This document shows, one piece after another, positions 32,833 through 40,728 of a DNA stretch of 64,000 bases. The position numbers were made by a program, and so were the translations under genes. The DNA lies in assembly GCF_014697215.1 (NCBI RefSeq), contig NZ_CP031144.1, forward strand, positions 21,531 to 85,530. Reading direction: 5' to 3'. The notes under the pieces are model-generated. The model was not told where the DNA came from. It saw only the letters and a list, made by a program, of their open reading frames with translations, and made no database searches. Source of the stretch: Saccharopolyspora pogona. Its GTDB lineage: Bacteria > Actinomycetota > Actinomycetes > Mycobacteriales > Pseudonocardiaceae. Positions within the stretch are counted from its first letter, which is position 1; the number at the start of each line of letters is the position of its first letter.

Positions 32833-34175
32833 CCCCACGTGAGTTCGCGGAACGATCCCTGCTCGGTGTGCTGCTCGACGAGCCCGGCCGCCTACGCGAC
32901 CTGGACTATTTGCGCGCCGAGGACTTCCGGTCGCCCGCCTACCAGGTGCTGTATCGCACGCTCGGTGAGATGGTCGCCGAAGCCGACGCAGCACTGGCCG
33001 AGACCCTGGCCGACGAGGATTTCGACTGGCAGGACGAGATGCTCGGCGACGACCTGGTTGTCGGCGGCGTCGCCTACGACCGCACGGAGTACAAGATCGT
33101 CGACGGCGAGGTCGAACGACGCAGCGCCGAGGAAACCCGGCGACTCCGCGAAGAACAGGCACACGAGGACTACCAGGTGCCGGGAGTCGACCCGGTGACG
33201 GTGCACACCCGCCTACGGGAATCGGGAGACCCCCAGGTCATGCGCAGCCAGCTCCTCACCGCCCCCGGCCTGCACACCTTGATGGCCACCGCACCGGCCC
33301 GCAGTGCCCAGCCCGAGGCCTACGCACAGATCGTCCTGGAGTCCTCGATCCGGCGGCAGGTCGAGGCCGCCGGCCTACGGGTCGGCCATGCCGCCGACAC
33401 CAGCCCGGAGCTGGCCGGCCTCCTGGCCGTCGTCGACACCGCGCTGGCCGAGGTCGACGACGCCCGGCAGCGCTGGGAAGCCCTGCACCCCAGCGGCGAC
33501 GCCGCACCCGCGCCGCACCGCGAGCACTTGATTGCAGTCCAGGCAGATGCCGAGGTGTGGCTCGACCTGCCGCAGCAGGCACTCGTCGACGCCGAAACGG
33601 GTCTGGTCGCCGAAGCGCTGACCACGCCCCGGATTCTCGCCGAACTCGCCGCCCAGGTGCAGCCCGGCGATTTCGGCGACAAGTCGCTGGGCGCGACCTG
33701 GGCGGCCGCGGTCGAGGTGCACGCCGCCAGCGCCACCCGAGGCCCGCACGTCGACCCGGTGACCGTCGCTTGGCAGCAGCAGCGCCAGGCCGCCGTGCAC
33801 GGCGAAGGCCTGCCCGTCGAGCAGCTCGCCGAGCTCAGCCAGTCCGGATCGCTCGGTGCCGGGCACGCCCACCGGTGCGCGAACGTCGTGCTGCGCGGAT
33901 CCCTGATCAGGCTGACCACGACCGCCGCCCGATCCGTCACCGACGCCGCCCAGCAACCCGGGCTGCAGCCCAGCGACGTCCTGCACACCTCCACCCTCGC
34001 GCTGCAGGCGGTCGTGGCCACCGCCCGCCGGGTCGGCAGCCCCGCCGCCCAACTCGCCCGCCAAGCCGCGCCCGGTCCGCCAGCCAGAGAGGTGAAACCC
34101 GAAGCACAGGGCCGCGGCGAGCGGCCACCGATCGCCCGCTGCACCCCGAAGGTGCAGCCCGAGATGAGGCGATGA
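32823..34175 (+). CDS. DnaB-N-domain-like protein without helicase core
   Basis: 450 residues. ERSLLGVLLDEPGRLRDLDY then LRAEDFRSPAYQVLYRTLGE is the DnaB helicase N-terminal (primase-interaction) fold; a second related module (ALVDAETGLVAEALTTPRIL, FGDKSLGATWAAAVEVHAAS) sits at about residues 255-330. There is no Walker A or RecA-like domain. May recruit or inhibit host primase/helicase during plasmid replication or transfer. The C-terminal tail (LARQAAPGPPAREVKPEAQG, GERPP) is shared with the ArdC-like protein at 34813. Confidence 0.65.
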   Translation: MAMTPREFAERSLLGVLLDEPGRLRDLDYLRAEDFRSPAYQVLYRTLGEMVAEADAALAETLADEDFDWQDEMLGDDLVVGGVAYDRTEYKIVDGEVERRSAEETRRLREEQAHEDYQVPGVDPVTVHTRLRESGDPQVMRSQLLTAPGLHTLMATAPARSAQPEAYAQIVLESSIRRQVEAAGLRVGHAADTSPELAGLLAVVDTALAEVDDARQRWEALHPSGDAAPAPHREHLIAVQADAEVWLDLPQQALVDAETGLVAEALTTPRILAELAAQVQPGDFGDKSLGATWAAAVEVHAASATRGPHVDPVTVAWQQQRQAAVHGEGLPVEQLAELSQSGSLGAGHAHRCANVVLRGSLIRLTTTAARSVTDAAQQPGLQPSDVLHTSTLALQAVVATARRVGSPAAQLARQAAPGPPAREVKPEAQGRGERPPIARCTPKVQPEMRR

Positions 34176-34639
34176 TGACGCTGATCAACCCCACCCCGGC
34201 CGCCGCCGCGCACCAGCGCGGCGGCACCACCCTGCGCCGAGTCCACCGAGGACTCAAGCGCCGCGCCATCGAGCTGGTCGCCGCCGCCTGGCCCTACCGC
34301 CCGCAGCTGGTCGAGCCCGACGAACTGGACCGGGTCGTCGACTACGCCAACGGCGGCCGCCGGCTCGCGCTCGTCATGGACCGGCCTGACTCCACAGAGG
34401 CCGCGTGGCTGCAGCATCGCGAGATCGTCGAGCGCGAGTTGGACGCGGTGCTCCACGAAGCGGGCATCGCGTCGACCGCCCGCGAATTACGCCTGCATGC
34501 AGGCAAGGGCGGCCAGTTGCGTCTGCAGTGCTGGGCGATCCCGGGCCCTCACGGACCAGCACTTCTCACCATCCTCAGCGAGCGCCTGGTCGTGCTCGAC
34601 CTCGCCGACGAACCCGGCGTGACCATCACATCCGATTGA
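34172..34639 (+). CDS. hypothetical protein related to the one at 31557
   Basis: 155 residues; ATGATG start overlapping the upstream stop. TTLRRVHRGLKRRAIELVAA, then a C-terminal half with CWAIPGPHGPALLTILSERL matching the CWTIPAPHGP block of the membrane protein at 31557. No catalytic motif seen. Confidence 0.6.
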   Translation: MMTLINPTPAAAAHQRGGTTLRRVHRGLKRRAIELVAAAWPYRPQLVEPDELDRVVDYANGGRRLALVMDRPDSTEAAWLQHREIVERELDAVLHEAGIASTARELRLHAGKGGQLRLQCWAIPGPHGPALLTILSERLVVLDLADEPGVTITSD

Positions 34640-34654
34640 AAGGGACGAATCATC

Positions 34655-34816
34655 ATGGCTGACCGCATTCCGATCTCCGACCTGCTCACAGCCCAGCAGG
34701 ACACCATCGAAGACCTCACCGCGGCGGTGGCGCGGCACGAGCGGCAGATCACCCAGCTGATCACCGCGCTGACCCAGGCCGGCATCCCCATCCCGGATCT
34801 CGGCCGTGAGGAGTGA
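34655..34816 (+). CDS. 53-residue helical protein
   Basis: ATG after AAAGGGACG. ISDLLTAQQDTIEDLTAAVA then RHERQITQLITALTQAGIPI suggests a short coiled coil. Its TGA overlaps the GTG of the ArdC-like gene. Confidence 0.6.
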   Translation: MADRIPISDLLTAQQDTIEDLTAAVARHERQITQLITALTQAGIPIPDLGREE

Positions 34817-36027
34817 GCACCATGCCCACCACCAGGAAAAGCCGCCGATCGCCCGAGGAAGCCCGCGCCGCCCGCGAGGAACGCCTCGCCGAGACCCACC
34901 AGCTGATCACCGACTACGTCGAGAGCATCAGCAGCGGCGAGGACTGGAAACGCTGGCTCGATGTCGCCGCCCGGTTCCACACCTACTCACCGAACAACCA
35001 ACTGCTGATCGCACTGCAAAAGCCCGACGCCACCCAGATTGCGGGCTATAACGCCTGGCAGGACCTGGGCCGCCAAGTCCGCAAAGGCGAGAAAGGCATC
35101 ACGATCCTGGCACCGGTGACGGCCATCGTCGGCTGGCGGCTGAAATCCGGGGAGGTCGTCGAATCCGAGAAACCGGTGCGCAAGACCGACGTACCGCCAG
35201 GCGCGGTGCCGGTCCGGAAAATGGTGGGCGCGAAATCGGTCAAGGTTTTCGACGTCGCCCAAACCGACGGCGAGCCTCTACCGCAGCGCCCAATCCCCGA
35301 CCCGGTGTCGCTGGACGGGCCAGCACCGGAGGGCATGCGCGAAGGCTTGGCCGCGATCGTCGCCGAACACGGCTTCACCCTCACATCCCAGCCCAGCAGG
35401 CTGGGAGAAGACGGCTACACCGACTTTGCCAGCCGAAACATCAACATCACCCCTGGTCAATCCGATGCGCAAGCAGCGTTGACACTGGCTCACGAAGTCG
35501 GGCACATGCTCATGCACGACCCAACAACCCGTGACCCCGACGAACCCGGTCACCACCGCGGCATCGGGGAAGTCGAAGCCGAATCCGTCGCGTACCTGAT
35601 CGCGGGGCACTTCGGTTACGACACCCGCGACAACAGCTTCCCGTACGTGGCCGGCTGGGCAGGACAACGCAACCCCACCGAGGTCGTGCGCTCCACCGCG
35701 GAGAAGGTCGTGCGCACCGCCGGGGACATCATCGAGCGCATCCAGCCGACTGCCGACGGGCAAGTCGACGAGCAGCTCCACCAGCGCGCCGTCCTCACCC
35801 GCGCCGCGGCCGCGACCGTCAATGAACCCCACACCACCACGGAAACCACGGCCGAGCCGCAACCGGACACCACGCAACGGCATGCAGCGGCGCCGGCCGT
35901 GCTGCTGGCCCGCCAAGCTGCGCCACGTTCGCCGACCACGTCGAAGCAGGGGCCCCAGTCTCACGGTGAGCGCCCGACCACCCACCACACCCGAGGCCAG
36001 CAGCAGGCTTTCGACCTCGGCCTTTGA
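34813..36027 (+). CDS. ardC: ArdC-like antirestriction protein with zinc peptidase domain
   Basis: 404 residues; GTG in a GTGA overlap (ATG at 34822 possible). The N-terminal ssDNA-binding domain of the ArdC/DUF1738 type is visible as WKRWLDVAARFHTYSPNNQL, GYNAWQDLGRQVRKGEKGIT and ILAPV; the middle has an HEVGH zinc motif (LTLAHEVGHMLMHD) with downstream Glu in EVEAESVAYLIAGHFG. ArdC proteins protect incoming DNA from restriction and, for pSa, are known to travel with the transferred strand. The tail carries LLARQAAPRSP and GERPT, matching the DnaB-N-like protein. Its stop lies within a 66-bp palindrome. Confidence 0.85.
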   Translation: MSTMPTTRKSRRSPEEARAAREERLAETHQLITDYVESISSGEDWKRWLDVAARFHTYSPNNQLLIALQKPDATQIAGYNAWQDLGRQVRKGEKGITILAPVTAIVGWRLKSGEVVESEKPVRKTDVPPGAVPVRKMVGAKSVKVFDVAQTDGEPLPQRPIPDPVSLDGPAPEGMREGLAAIVAEHGFTLTSQPSRLGEDGYTDFASRNINITPGQSDAQAALTLAHEVGHMLMHDPTTRDPDEPGHHRGIGEVEAESVAYLIAGHFGYDTRDNSFPYVAGWAGQRNPTEVVRSTAEKVVRTAGDIIERIQPTADGQVDEQLHQRAVLTRAAAATVNEPHTTTETTAEPQPDTTQRHAAAPAVLLARQAAPRSPTTSKQGPQSHGERPTTHHTRGQQQAFDLGL

Positions 36028-36090
36028 TCACGAAACCCTGGAGGGGCCGGGCCGAATATTCGGCCCGGCCCCTCCAGGGTTTCGTGATCA
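36025..36090. repeat. perfect 66-bp palindrome
   Basis: 33-bp arms meet with no spacer; the centre reads GAATATTC. It overlaps the ardC stop at the left and the methyltransferase stop at the right, so it serves as a two-way terminator of the convergent genes. Its length without loop exceeds what a terminator needs and would extrude as a cruciform. Confidence 0.9.
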
Positions 36091-37248
36091 GGGCGTTGCG
36101 TCAGCGATGACGATCTCGGACATCCCCGGCGTGTCGAGCCAGAGCTGGTGCCTTCCGTCGGCGCTCACGGTCAGCCCGTAGCGCTGGATCCCGGGTCGGC
36201 CGTGGTCGTCAAACCACGATTCGAGAATCGGTGTCAACTCCGTCCACAAGCGACGTTGCCCGGCTTGGTGGACGACGCCTTGGCCGTCGCCGGTGGCTTC
36301 GACGCGCGCCCACGACCCGGTGCCCGGGTGCAGCCACCGGTAGGAGGTCACCGCGCCGTTCTCGTCATGGGTGAAGACCAGCCGGCTGCGGTCGGCGACG
36401 AGATCGGCGAAGAACGCGGCCATGGCGAAATCGACATCCCACGGCACCTGCTCGCGGTGCGTGCTGTCGGCCTCGCCGGAGGTCGCGTCGACAATCTGCC
36501 GCCCCTGCGGCCCGGATGGTTCTCCGGCCGATCGCAAGGGCATGAACCCGGCCGGGGACAAAAACCGGCCCGAGACGGCATCACCATCGTCCGTGCGGCG
36601 AAGAAGAACGAGGCCTTTACTGATGTTGACCAGGATCGCGCCCTCCGGTGCGAGCTGTTCCAGCCACGCAGCCGGAATCCGGCTTACCGCGCAGGTCGCG
36701 ATGATCCGGTCGAACGGAGCCCGCTCGGGAACACCGGCCGCACCATTTCCGCTGACCACCACTGGGCGGTAGCCGGCCGCGGTCAGCGAGGGACGTGCGG
36801 CGGCGACCAGCTCGGCGGCGACATCGATGGTCGTGACGTTGTCCTCGCCCAGCGCCGCACACAGCAACGCCGCGTTGTAGCCGGTCCCAGTCCCGATCTC
36901 CAAGACTTGATGCCCACGCCGGGCGTCGAGTTCCTCCAGCATGGAGGCCATCAGACTCGGCTCGGTCGACGAGCTGACCGGAACGCCTGCGTCGTCGAAC
37001 TGGGTGATCAGCGTGTCGTCGGTGTAGGCCGCAGCCAGCGCCGACGCGCGGCGCTCGGTGTCCGGTGCGGTGGTGTCGTGATAGACGAACGTGCCCGATC
37101 CGGGCGTGTGGAGCGCGAATTGGGGCGCGAACAGGTGGCGTGGAACGGTCCGGAACGCCTCCCGCCACATGGGAGTGGTGAGCACGCCGGCGGACAACTG
37201 CTCGGTTAGCCCGTTGCGCAGCGCGGTGGTGTCATCGAGGGTGGTCAT
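36088..37248 (-). CDS. tgmC: graspetide O-methyltransferase (PIMT type)
   Basis: 386 residues from ATG at 37248 (ATGA overlap with the ATP-grasp gene). The N-terminal two thirds are protein-isoaspartate methyltransferase-like: PRHLFAPQFALHTP, VSSSTEPSLMASMLEELDAR, then motif I VLEIGTGTGYNAALL. The C-terminal 120 residues (SYRWLHPGTGSWARVEATGD, QRRLWTELTPILESWFDDHG) are an extension beyond housekeeping PIMT. In characterised graspetide clusters this enzyme methylates a core aspartate, which then collapses to aspartimide. The order precursor, ligase, methyltransferase supports that role. Confidence 0.85.
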   Translation of the reverse strand: MTTLDDTTALRNGLTEQLSAGVLTTPMWREAFRTVPRHLFAPQFALHTPGSGTFVYHDTTAPDTERRASALAAAYTDDTLITQFDDAGVPVSSSTEPSLMASMLEELDARRGHQVLEIGTGTGYNAALLCAALGEDNVTTIDVAAELVAAARPSLTAAGYRPVVVSGNGAAGVPERAPFDRIIATCAVSRIPAAWLEQLAPEGAILVNISKGLVLLRRTDDGDAVSGRFLSPAGFMPLRSAGEPSGPQGRQIVDATSGEADSTHREQVPWDVDFAMAAFFADLVADRSRLVFTHDENGAVTSYRWLHPGTGSWARVEATGDGQGVVHQAGQRRLWTELTPILESWFDDHGRPGIQRYGLTVSADGRHQLWLDTPGMSEIVIADATP

Positions 37249-38216
37249 GACCTTCCTTGGGTGAGTTCGTCGGCAAGGGCCCGGGTGATGGCCGGGCGTA
37301 ACGATTCGATCCATGCCCACTGGCCGTTCGGGTTCAGGTCGCCATGGAACTGCCACCGGCCGTCGTGGTCGACGATGAAATCGGGTGCGGCGTAGGCTAG
37401 GCCGAGCCTGCCCATCACTGCGCGAAGCCCTGCAGCGACGTCGTCGGGCACGTCGATCGGGGTCCAGGTCAGCTGGTCATGCACCGCACGCCAGTCCACT
37501 GTGTCCACACCGGGCGGGGTGTCGATACGGGCGGCGAACAGCCGGTCACCGACGACGGTGACCCGCACCGCGTACGCGCACGGAACCCGGACCTGGAACA
37601 AGTGCGTAGTGCGCCGGACCCCGTCGGTGATCTCCCCGGCCGACACGGTATCCGCGCGCAGCGCGACACGGTCACCGTTCTCCGACCCCGGGCCACCGGT
37701 CAACGGCTTGTAGATCACCCCGGCCTTCCGGTGGGCCCAGCAGAAATCGCGAGCCTGAGCAGGGTCGTTGGTCACCAACGACTCCGGCACCGCCAGGCCA
37801 CAGGCCACCGCCACCGCCATCTGCAGAGGTTTGTAGCCGGCTACGGCGATCAGGTCCGGGCGGCTGACCCACCGCACATCGAGCGCAGCGAGCAGGCCGC
37901 CGAAGCCCACGCGTGCTTCGGCGGCCGCCCACTGCTGCTCCGTTCTGGTCATCCCTGGGGCCAGCGCGAACGGTGACGGCTTGCGGTACCAGACACTCTC
38001 CACAGCGGACAGGTCCACATCGCGCACCCGGCCACGCAGCGCGCCGGTCCACCGGGTACGGCCCGGCACCAGATAGGCGACCTGGGTCAAGGCCTCGGGA
38101 AAATCCGCGAGGTCGAAACGAACCACACCGACGTCCCGCCGGGCGAGCTCGGCGATCACCAGGTCGGCCGTGATGTCGAGGTCCTGGCTAATAACCAAAA
38201 CTGAGGCAGCACCCAT
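37245..38216 (-). CDS. tgmB: ATP-grasp graspetide ligase
   Basis: 323 residues from ATG at 38216 (4 bases after the precursor stop). Opens SVLVISQDLDITADLVIAEL; SVWYRKPSPF and RPDLIAVAGYKPLQMAVAVA lead to the ATP-grasp core with VIYKPLTGG, QVRVPCAYAVRVTVVGDRLF and the metal-binding DFIVDHDGRWQFHGDLNPNG (D, E/H and N positions). Enzymes of this type link Ser/Thr or Lys side chains to Asp/Glu side chains in the precursor as ester or amide macrocycles. Confidence 0.87.
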   Translation of the reverse strand: MGAASVLVISQDLDITADLVIAELARRDVGVVRFDLADFPEALTQVAYLVPGRTRWTGALRGRVRDVDLSAVESVWYRKPSPFALAPGMTRTEQQWAAAEARVGFGGLLAALDVRWVSRPDLIAVAGYKPLQMAVAVACGLAVPESLVTNDPAQARDFCWAHRKAGVIYKPLTGGPGSENGDRVALRADTVSAGEITDGVRRTTHLFQVRVPCAYAVRVTVVGDRLFAARIDTPPGVDTVDWRAVHDQLTWTPIDVPDDVAAGLRAVMGRLGLAYAAPDFIVDHDGRWQFHGDLNPNGQWAWIESLRPAITRALADELTQGRS

Positions 38217-38220
38217 CAGA

Positions 38221-38520
38221 TCAGTCCTGGTCGACAAACCACTGCATGTCGTACTGCGTGTCGTACGACGTCCCCGCCACGATCACATCAGGCGAGTCGA
38301 CGAACGGGCGCTCGCCGGCGTCGACGTTGAGCTGCCGGACCGCGTCATAGCTGACGGCCGGCAGCGATACCACCGCCTCACCCTCGCCCAAGGCTTTCGC
38401 CCGCGTCAGCCCGAACGGCCGGACCGCACCCTCCGACGGCACATCCGACGACACCGTCAGCGCCGCCTGCCGTGCCGGCAACGGATTCAGCACAGCAGGA
38501 TCATCAAGAACGCTGCTCAT
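38221..38520 (-). CDS. tgmA: graspetide precursor peptide
   Basis: 99 residues, AGGAG upstream. The leader holds RPFGLTRAKAL at residues 34-44, the recognition element of ATP-grasp targeted RiPPs (PF/W-x-L-R type), followed by the family-typical SYDAVRQLNVDAGERPFVD at 57-75. The core at about residues 84-99 ends TSYDTQYDMQWFVDQD, with acceptors T84, S85 and T88 and acidic D87, D91, D97 and D99 for ester rings, and aspartates available to the methyltransferase. Pattern matches the clusters annotated as ATP-grasp-modified RiPP; I see no protease or exporter beside it. Confidence 0.82.
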   Translation of the reverse strand: MSSVLDDPAVLNPLPARQAALTVSSDVPSEGAVRPFGLTRAKALGEGEAVVSLPAVSYDAVRQLNVDAGERPFVDSPDVIVAGTSYDTQYDMQWFVDQD

Positions 38521-38568
38521 GAGTTACTCCTTCTGTTTTTCATGGACACAGCGCCCGAGCCGGGCGCT
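38521..38568 (-). promoter_or_regulatory. leader hairpin and micro-ORF before the precursor
   Basis: On the minus strand an 8-bp hairpin (38550-38557 with 38561-38568, 3-base loop) precedes an ATG at about 38543 that opens an 8-codon frame (MKNRRSNS). Its stop overlaps the precursor ATG as ATGA and it contains the precursor ribosome-binding site. Could couple or attenuate precursor translation. Confidence 0.35.
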
Positions 38569-38579
38569 GTGAGAACGAG

Positions 38580-38621
38580 GTGTGCCTGTCACCTCCGAGG
38601 GGGCGAAGGTGACAGGCACAC
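38580..38621. terminator. terminator upstream of the graspetide operon
   Basis: 15-bp perfect stem (38580-38594 with 38607-38621) between the gene at 38653 and the precursor; ends transcription of the upstream gene, implying the RiPP operon has its own promoter in the short gap. Confidence 0.7.
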
Positions 38622-38652
38622 GAAGGAACCGGGCGCGTGCAACCCGGTCCCA

Positions 38653-39159
38653 TCAGCCGACCACCGAGTGGTGGTCGGTCTGGATCAAGCGGGCACGCTC
38701 GATCTCGGCACGCAGATCTCCCGCCGAACCCGCATCAGCCGGAACGGGCGGAGCAGGCGGCACCTGCTCGACGACCACCGGCTCCGACACAGGACGGTGG
38801 TAATGAATCCCGCTTTCCAGCCAGTGCTCCGGGATCATCCGCCCGTTGCAGTTCCACTCCTCCAGCCGCGCACTGATCTCATTCCACAACCGGCGGGGAC
38901 CGACCTCACCGATCCAGGTCCGTGCCCGCGCCTGGCGGCGGTCCCAAGCGATCACCACCCGCACCGCCGAGCGGGTCGCGGGATCGACGAGCACATGCTC
39001 ATCCTGCTCATCCGGCCAGCAACTCCGGGTGTGCTCCACACCCGGCATCGCCGCAGCCAGCACCGACGGAAACGCCGGATGCTCCAGACCGGACAGCGTC
39101 CGCGCTGGCATCAGCGGCGCCGCCTGCAACTGCACGTCCACATCGGACACCACGCTCAC
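38653..39159 (-). CDS. stand-alone protein like the methyltransferase C-terminal region
   Basis: 168 residues. SAVRVVIAWDRRQARARTWI then VGPRRLWNEISARLEEWNCN resembles the tail of the neighbouring methyltransferase (SWARVEATGDGQGV, then AGQRRLWTELTPILESWFDD). It has no SAM-binding motif. Because graspetide methyltransferases carry this extra domain, a substrate-binding or immunity-like helper is possible. N-terminal half unknown. A terminator separates it from the precursor gene. Confidence 0.5.
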   Translation of the reverse strand: MSVVSDVDVQLQAAPLMPARTLSGLEHPAFPSVLAAAMPGVEHTRSCWPDEQDEHVLVDPATRSAVRVVIAWDRRQARARTWIGEVGPRRLWNEISARLEEWNCNGRMIPEHWLESGIHYHRPVSEPVVVEQVPPAPPVPADAGSAGDLRAEIERARLIQTDHHSVVG

Positions 39160-39231
39160 ACGACATCACCCAAACCCTTTTGCCCGGCCTTTCGGCTGCT
39201 CACCGCGAAAAACGGAAACGGCCGGCGGGCC

Positions 39232-39540
39232 TCAGCCCGCCGCCGCCAACCACGACTCCGACTCGCCACACGAACTGCCCACGACCTCGCCCTGCACTAC
39301 CAGCGCTTCGACGACCTCGAAATGCCGGACCACACACGCGCGGCACGGACGCGCACCCACCACCTCGTTCGAGGCACCCGCATTCAGGCCGCACAACGTG
39401 CGGCCCGGGGACTCGGGGGCGCGCTCGTGCACGTTCCCTTCGTGATCCACGAAGACCTCGACAACAGGCGTCGTCTCAGGCCAGGTCTCCGGCACGGTGC
39501 TCAGCGATCTACCGGCGTCGACGATGGTGTTGGTGGTCAT
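39232..39540 (-). CDS. hypothetical protein with Cys motifs
   Basis: 102 residues from ATG at 39540 with GAGGAG upstream. TPVVEVFVDHEGNVHERAPE then TLCGLNAG and PCRACVVRHFEVVEALV. The C...CxxC set could bind metal. Probably co-transcribed with the gene at 38653, 73 bases downstream. Confidence 0.55.
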   Translation of the reverse strand: MTTNTIVDAGRSLSTVPETWPETTPVVEVFVDHEGNVHERAPESPGRTLCGLNAGASNEVVGARPCRACVVRHFEVVEALVVQGEVVGSSCGESESWLAAAG

Positions 39541-39614
39541 CAAAGTGCTCCTCAGACATTGAGGTGGTGGCCGCAGTCGGGTCGGGGGCCGGCCACGGCC
39601 ACCACCGCCGGGAT

Positions 39615-39669
39615 CCAGGGAGCCGGAGCTTCAACGGCCTGGGGGTCACCGGAGCACCCGGCTCCCTGG
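39615..39669. terminator. inverted repeat upstream of 39232 gene
   Basis: 12-bp arms at 39615-39626 and 39658-39669 with a 31-base spacer; terminator-like or regulatory element in a non-coding gap. Confidence 0.4.
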
Positions 39670-39720
39670 AAGATCGGGGATCTGTGACAGCGGTACCGTT
39701 CAGTGACGGTTGTGAAACTT

Positions 39721-39758
39721 ACCGTTAGCGAATATACGCGCGTATATTCGCTAGCGGT
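39721..39758. promoter_or_regulatory. AT-rich 38-bp palindrome, probable operator
   Basis: Perfect inverted repeat at 39726-39753 (core ATATACGCGCGTATAT) extending with one mismatch to 39721-39758, in the gap between the divergent genes at 39540 and 39864. Likely operator for the XRE regulator or its neighbours. Confidence 0.55.
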
Positions 39759-39863
39759 AGGGCTCCGTTTGTGTGTGCCAATGTGAGCCGTTGGTTACGA
39801 CATGCGGCGCAAACGAGGTGTTACTGCTAAATCCGGCGACACGATCGGTCTAGAGGAGGCAAC

Positions 39864-40727
39864 ATGGGCGACGCTCCGCTAACTGTCGGTAGTTATGCTC
39901 TCGGCAACCGACTGCGGCGATACCGCACCGAGATCGGTCTCTCCGCCGCCGACGTCGCCCGAACCGTCGGCGTCACCCAACCGACCGTGACCCGCATCGA
40001 GCGAGGTAAACACCGTCTCACCCCTAAACAGCTGACCTCGTTGTGCGAGATCTACGAGCTCAGTCCTGACGATCGCGCAACACTCGAAGAGGTGCGGGTC
40101 ACGGCCACCAAACCGGACTGGCGGCAGGACTATCAGCAACTCATCGACGGCCCGCTGGGCGACGTCCTTGGACTGGAAACCGGCGCCACCAAAATCCGTG
40201 GCCACGACGGACAACTCATCCTCGGCCTGCTGCAGACCGAGGAATACGCCACCAGTCTCATGCAAGAAGCGCCGTACATCCGTGCAGTCGAGATCCAGCG
40301 ACGCGTCGCACTGCGAATGCGTCGCCAAGAAGGCGTGCTACACGGCCGGCAAGAGCTCATCGCCGTGATCGGCGAAGGCGCTCTGCGGCAGCAAGTCGGC
40401 GGCATTGATGTGATGCGCCGTCAGATCGCCCACCTCCGCGACCTGAGCGAACGCGACAACATCATGATCCGGATGCTGCCCTACACGGCCGGCGCACATG
40501 CAGCACTGGGCTCCGCCTTCAACATCCTCGACTTCGACAGCACCATCGACCTCCCGACCGTCGTCTGCGTTGACACCCTCACCAGCGCACTCATTTACGA
40601 GCAGCCCGAGAGGGTGGAAACCTTCACCCAGTCCTTCGACATGATGATGGTCCGGACGCTCGGAGAAACCGAGACGATCAAGCAGCTCGACCAAATCGAC
40701 TGCGACTTGAAGAAGCAAGGACCCTAA
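39864..40727 (+). CDS. XRE-family regulator with DUF5753
   Basis: 287 residues, AGAGGAGG upstream. The N-terminal HTH (LGNRLRRYRTEIGLSAADVA, then TVGVTQPTVTRIERGKHRLT) is followed by the C-terminal ligand-type domain DUF5753 (PDWRQDYQQLIDGPLGDVLG, ILGLLQTEEYATSLMQEAPY, IRMLPYTAGAHAALGSAFNI, PTVVCVDTLTSALIYEQPE). Very common in sporulating actinomycetes, normally paired with a small DUF397 protein. Confidence 0.9.
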   Translation: MGDAPLTVGSYALGNRLRRYRTEIGLSAADVARTVGVTQPTVTRIERGKHRLTPKQLTSLCEIYELSPDDRATLEEVRVTATKPDWRQDYQQLIDGPLGDVLGLETGATKIRGHDGQLILGLLQTEEYATSLMQEAPYIRAVEIQRRVALRMRRQEGVLHGRQELIAVIGEGALRQQVGGIDVMRRQIAHLRDLSERDNIMIRMLPYTAGAHAALGSAFNILDFDSTIDLPTVVCVDTLTSALIYEQPERVETFTQSFDMMMVRTLGETETIKQLDQIDCDLKKQGP

Positions 40728-40728
40728 G

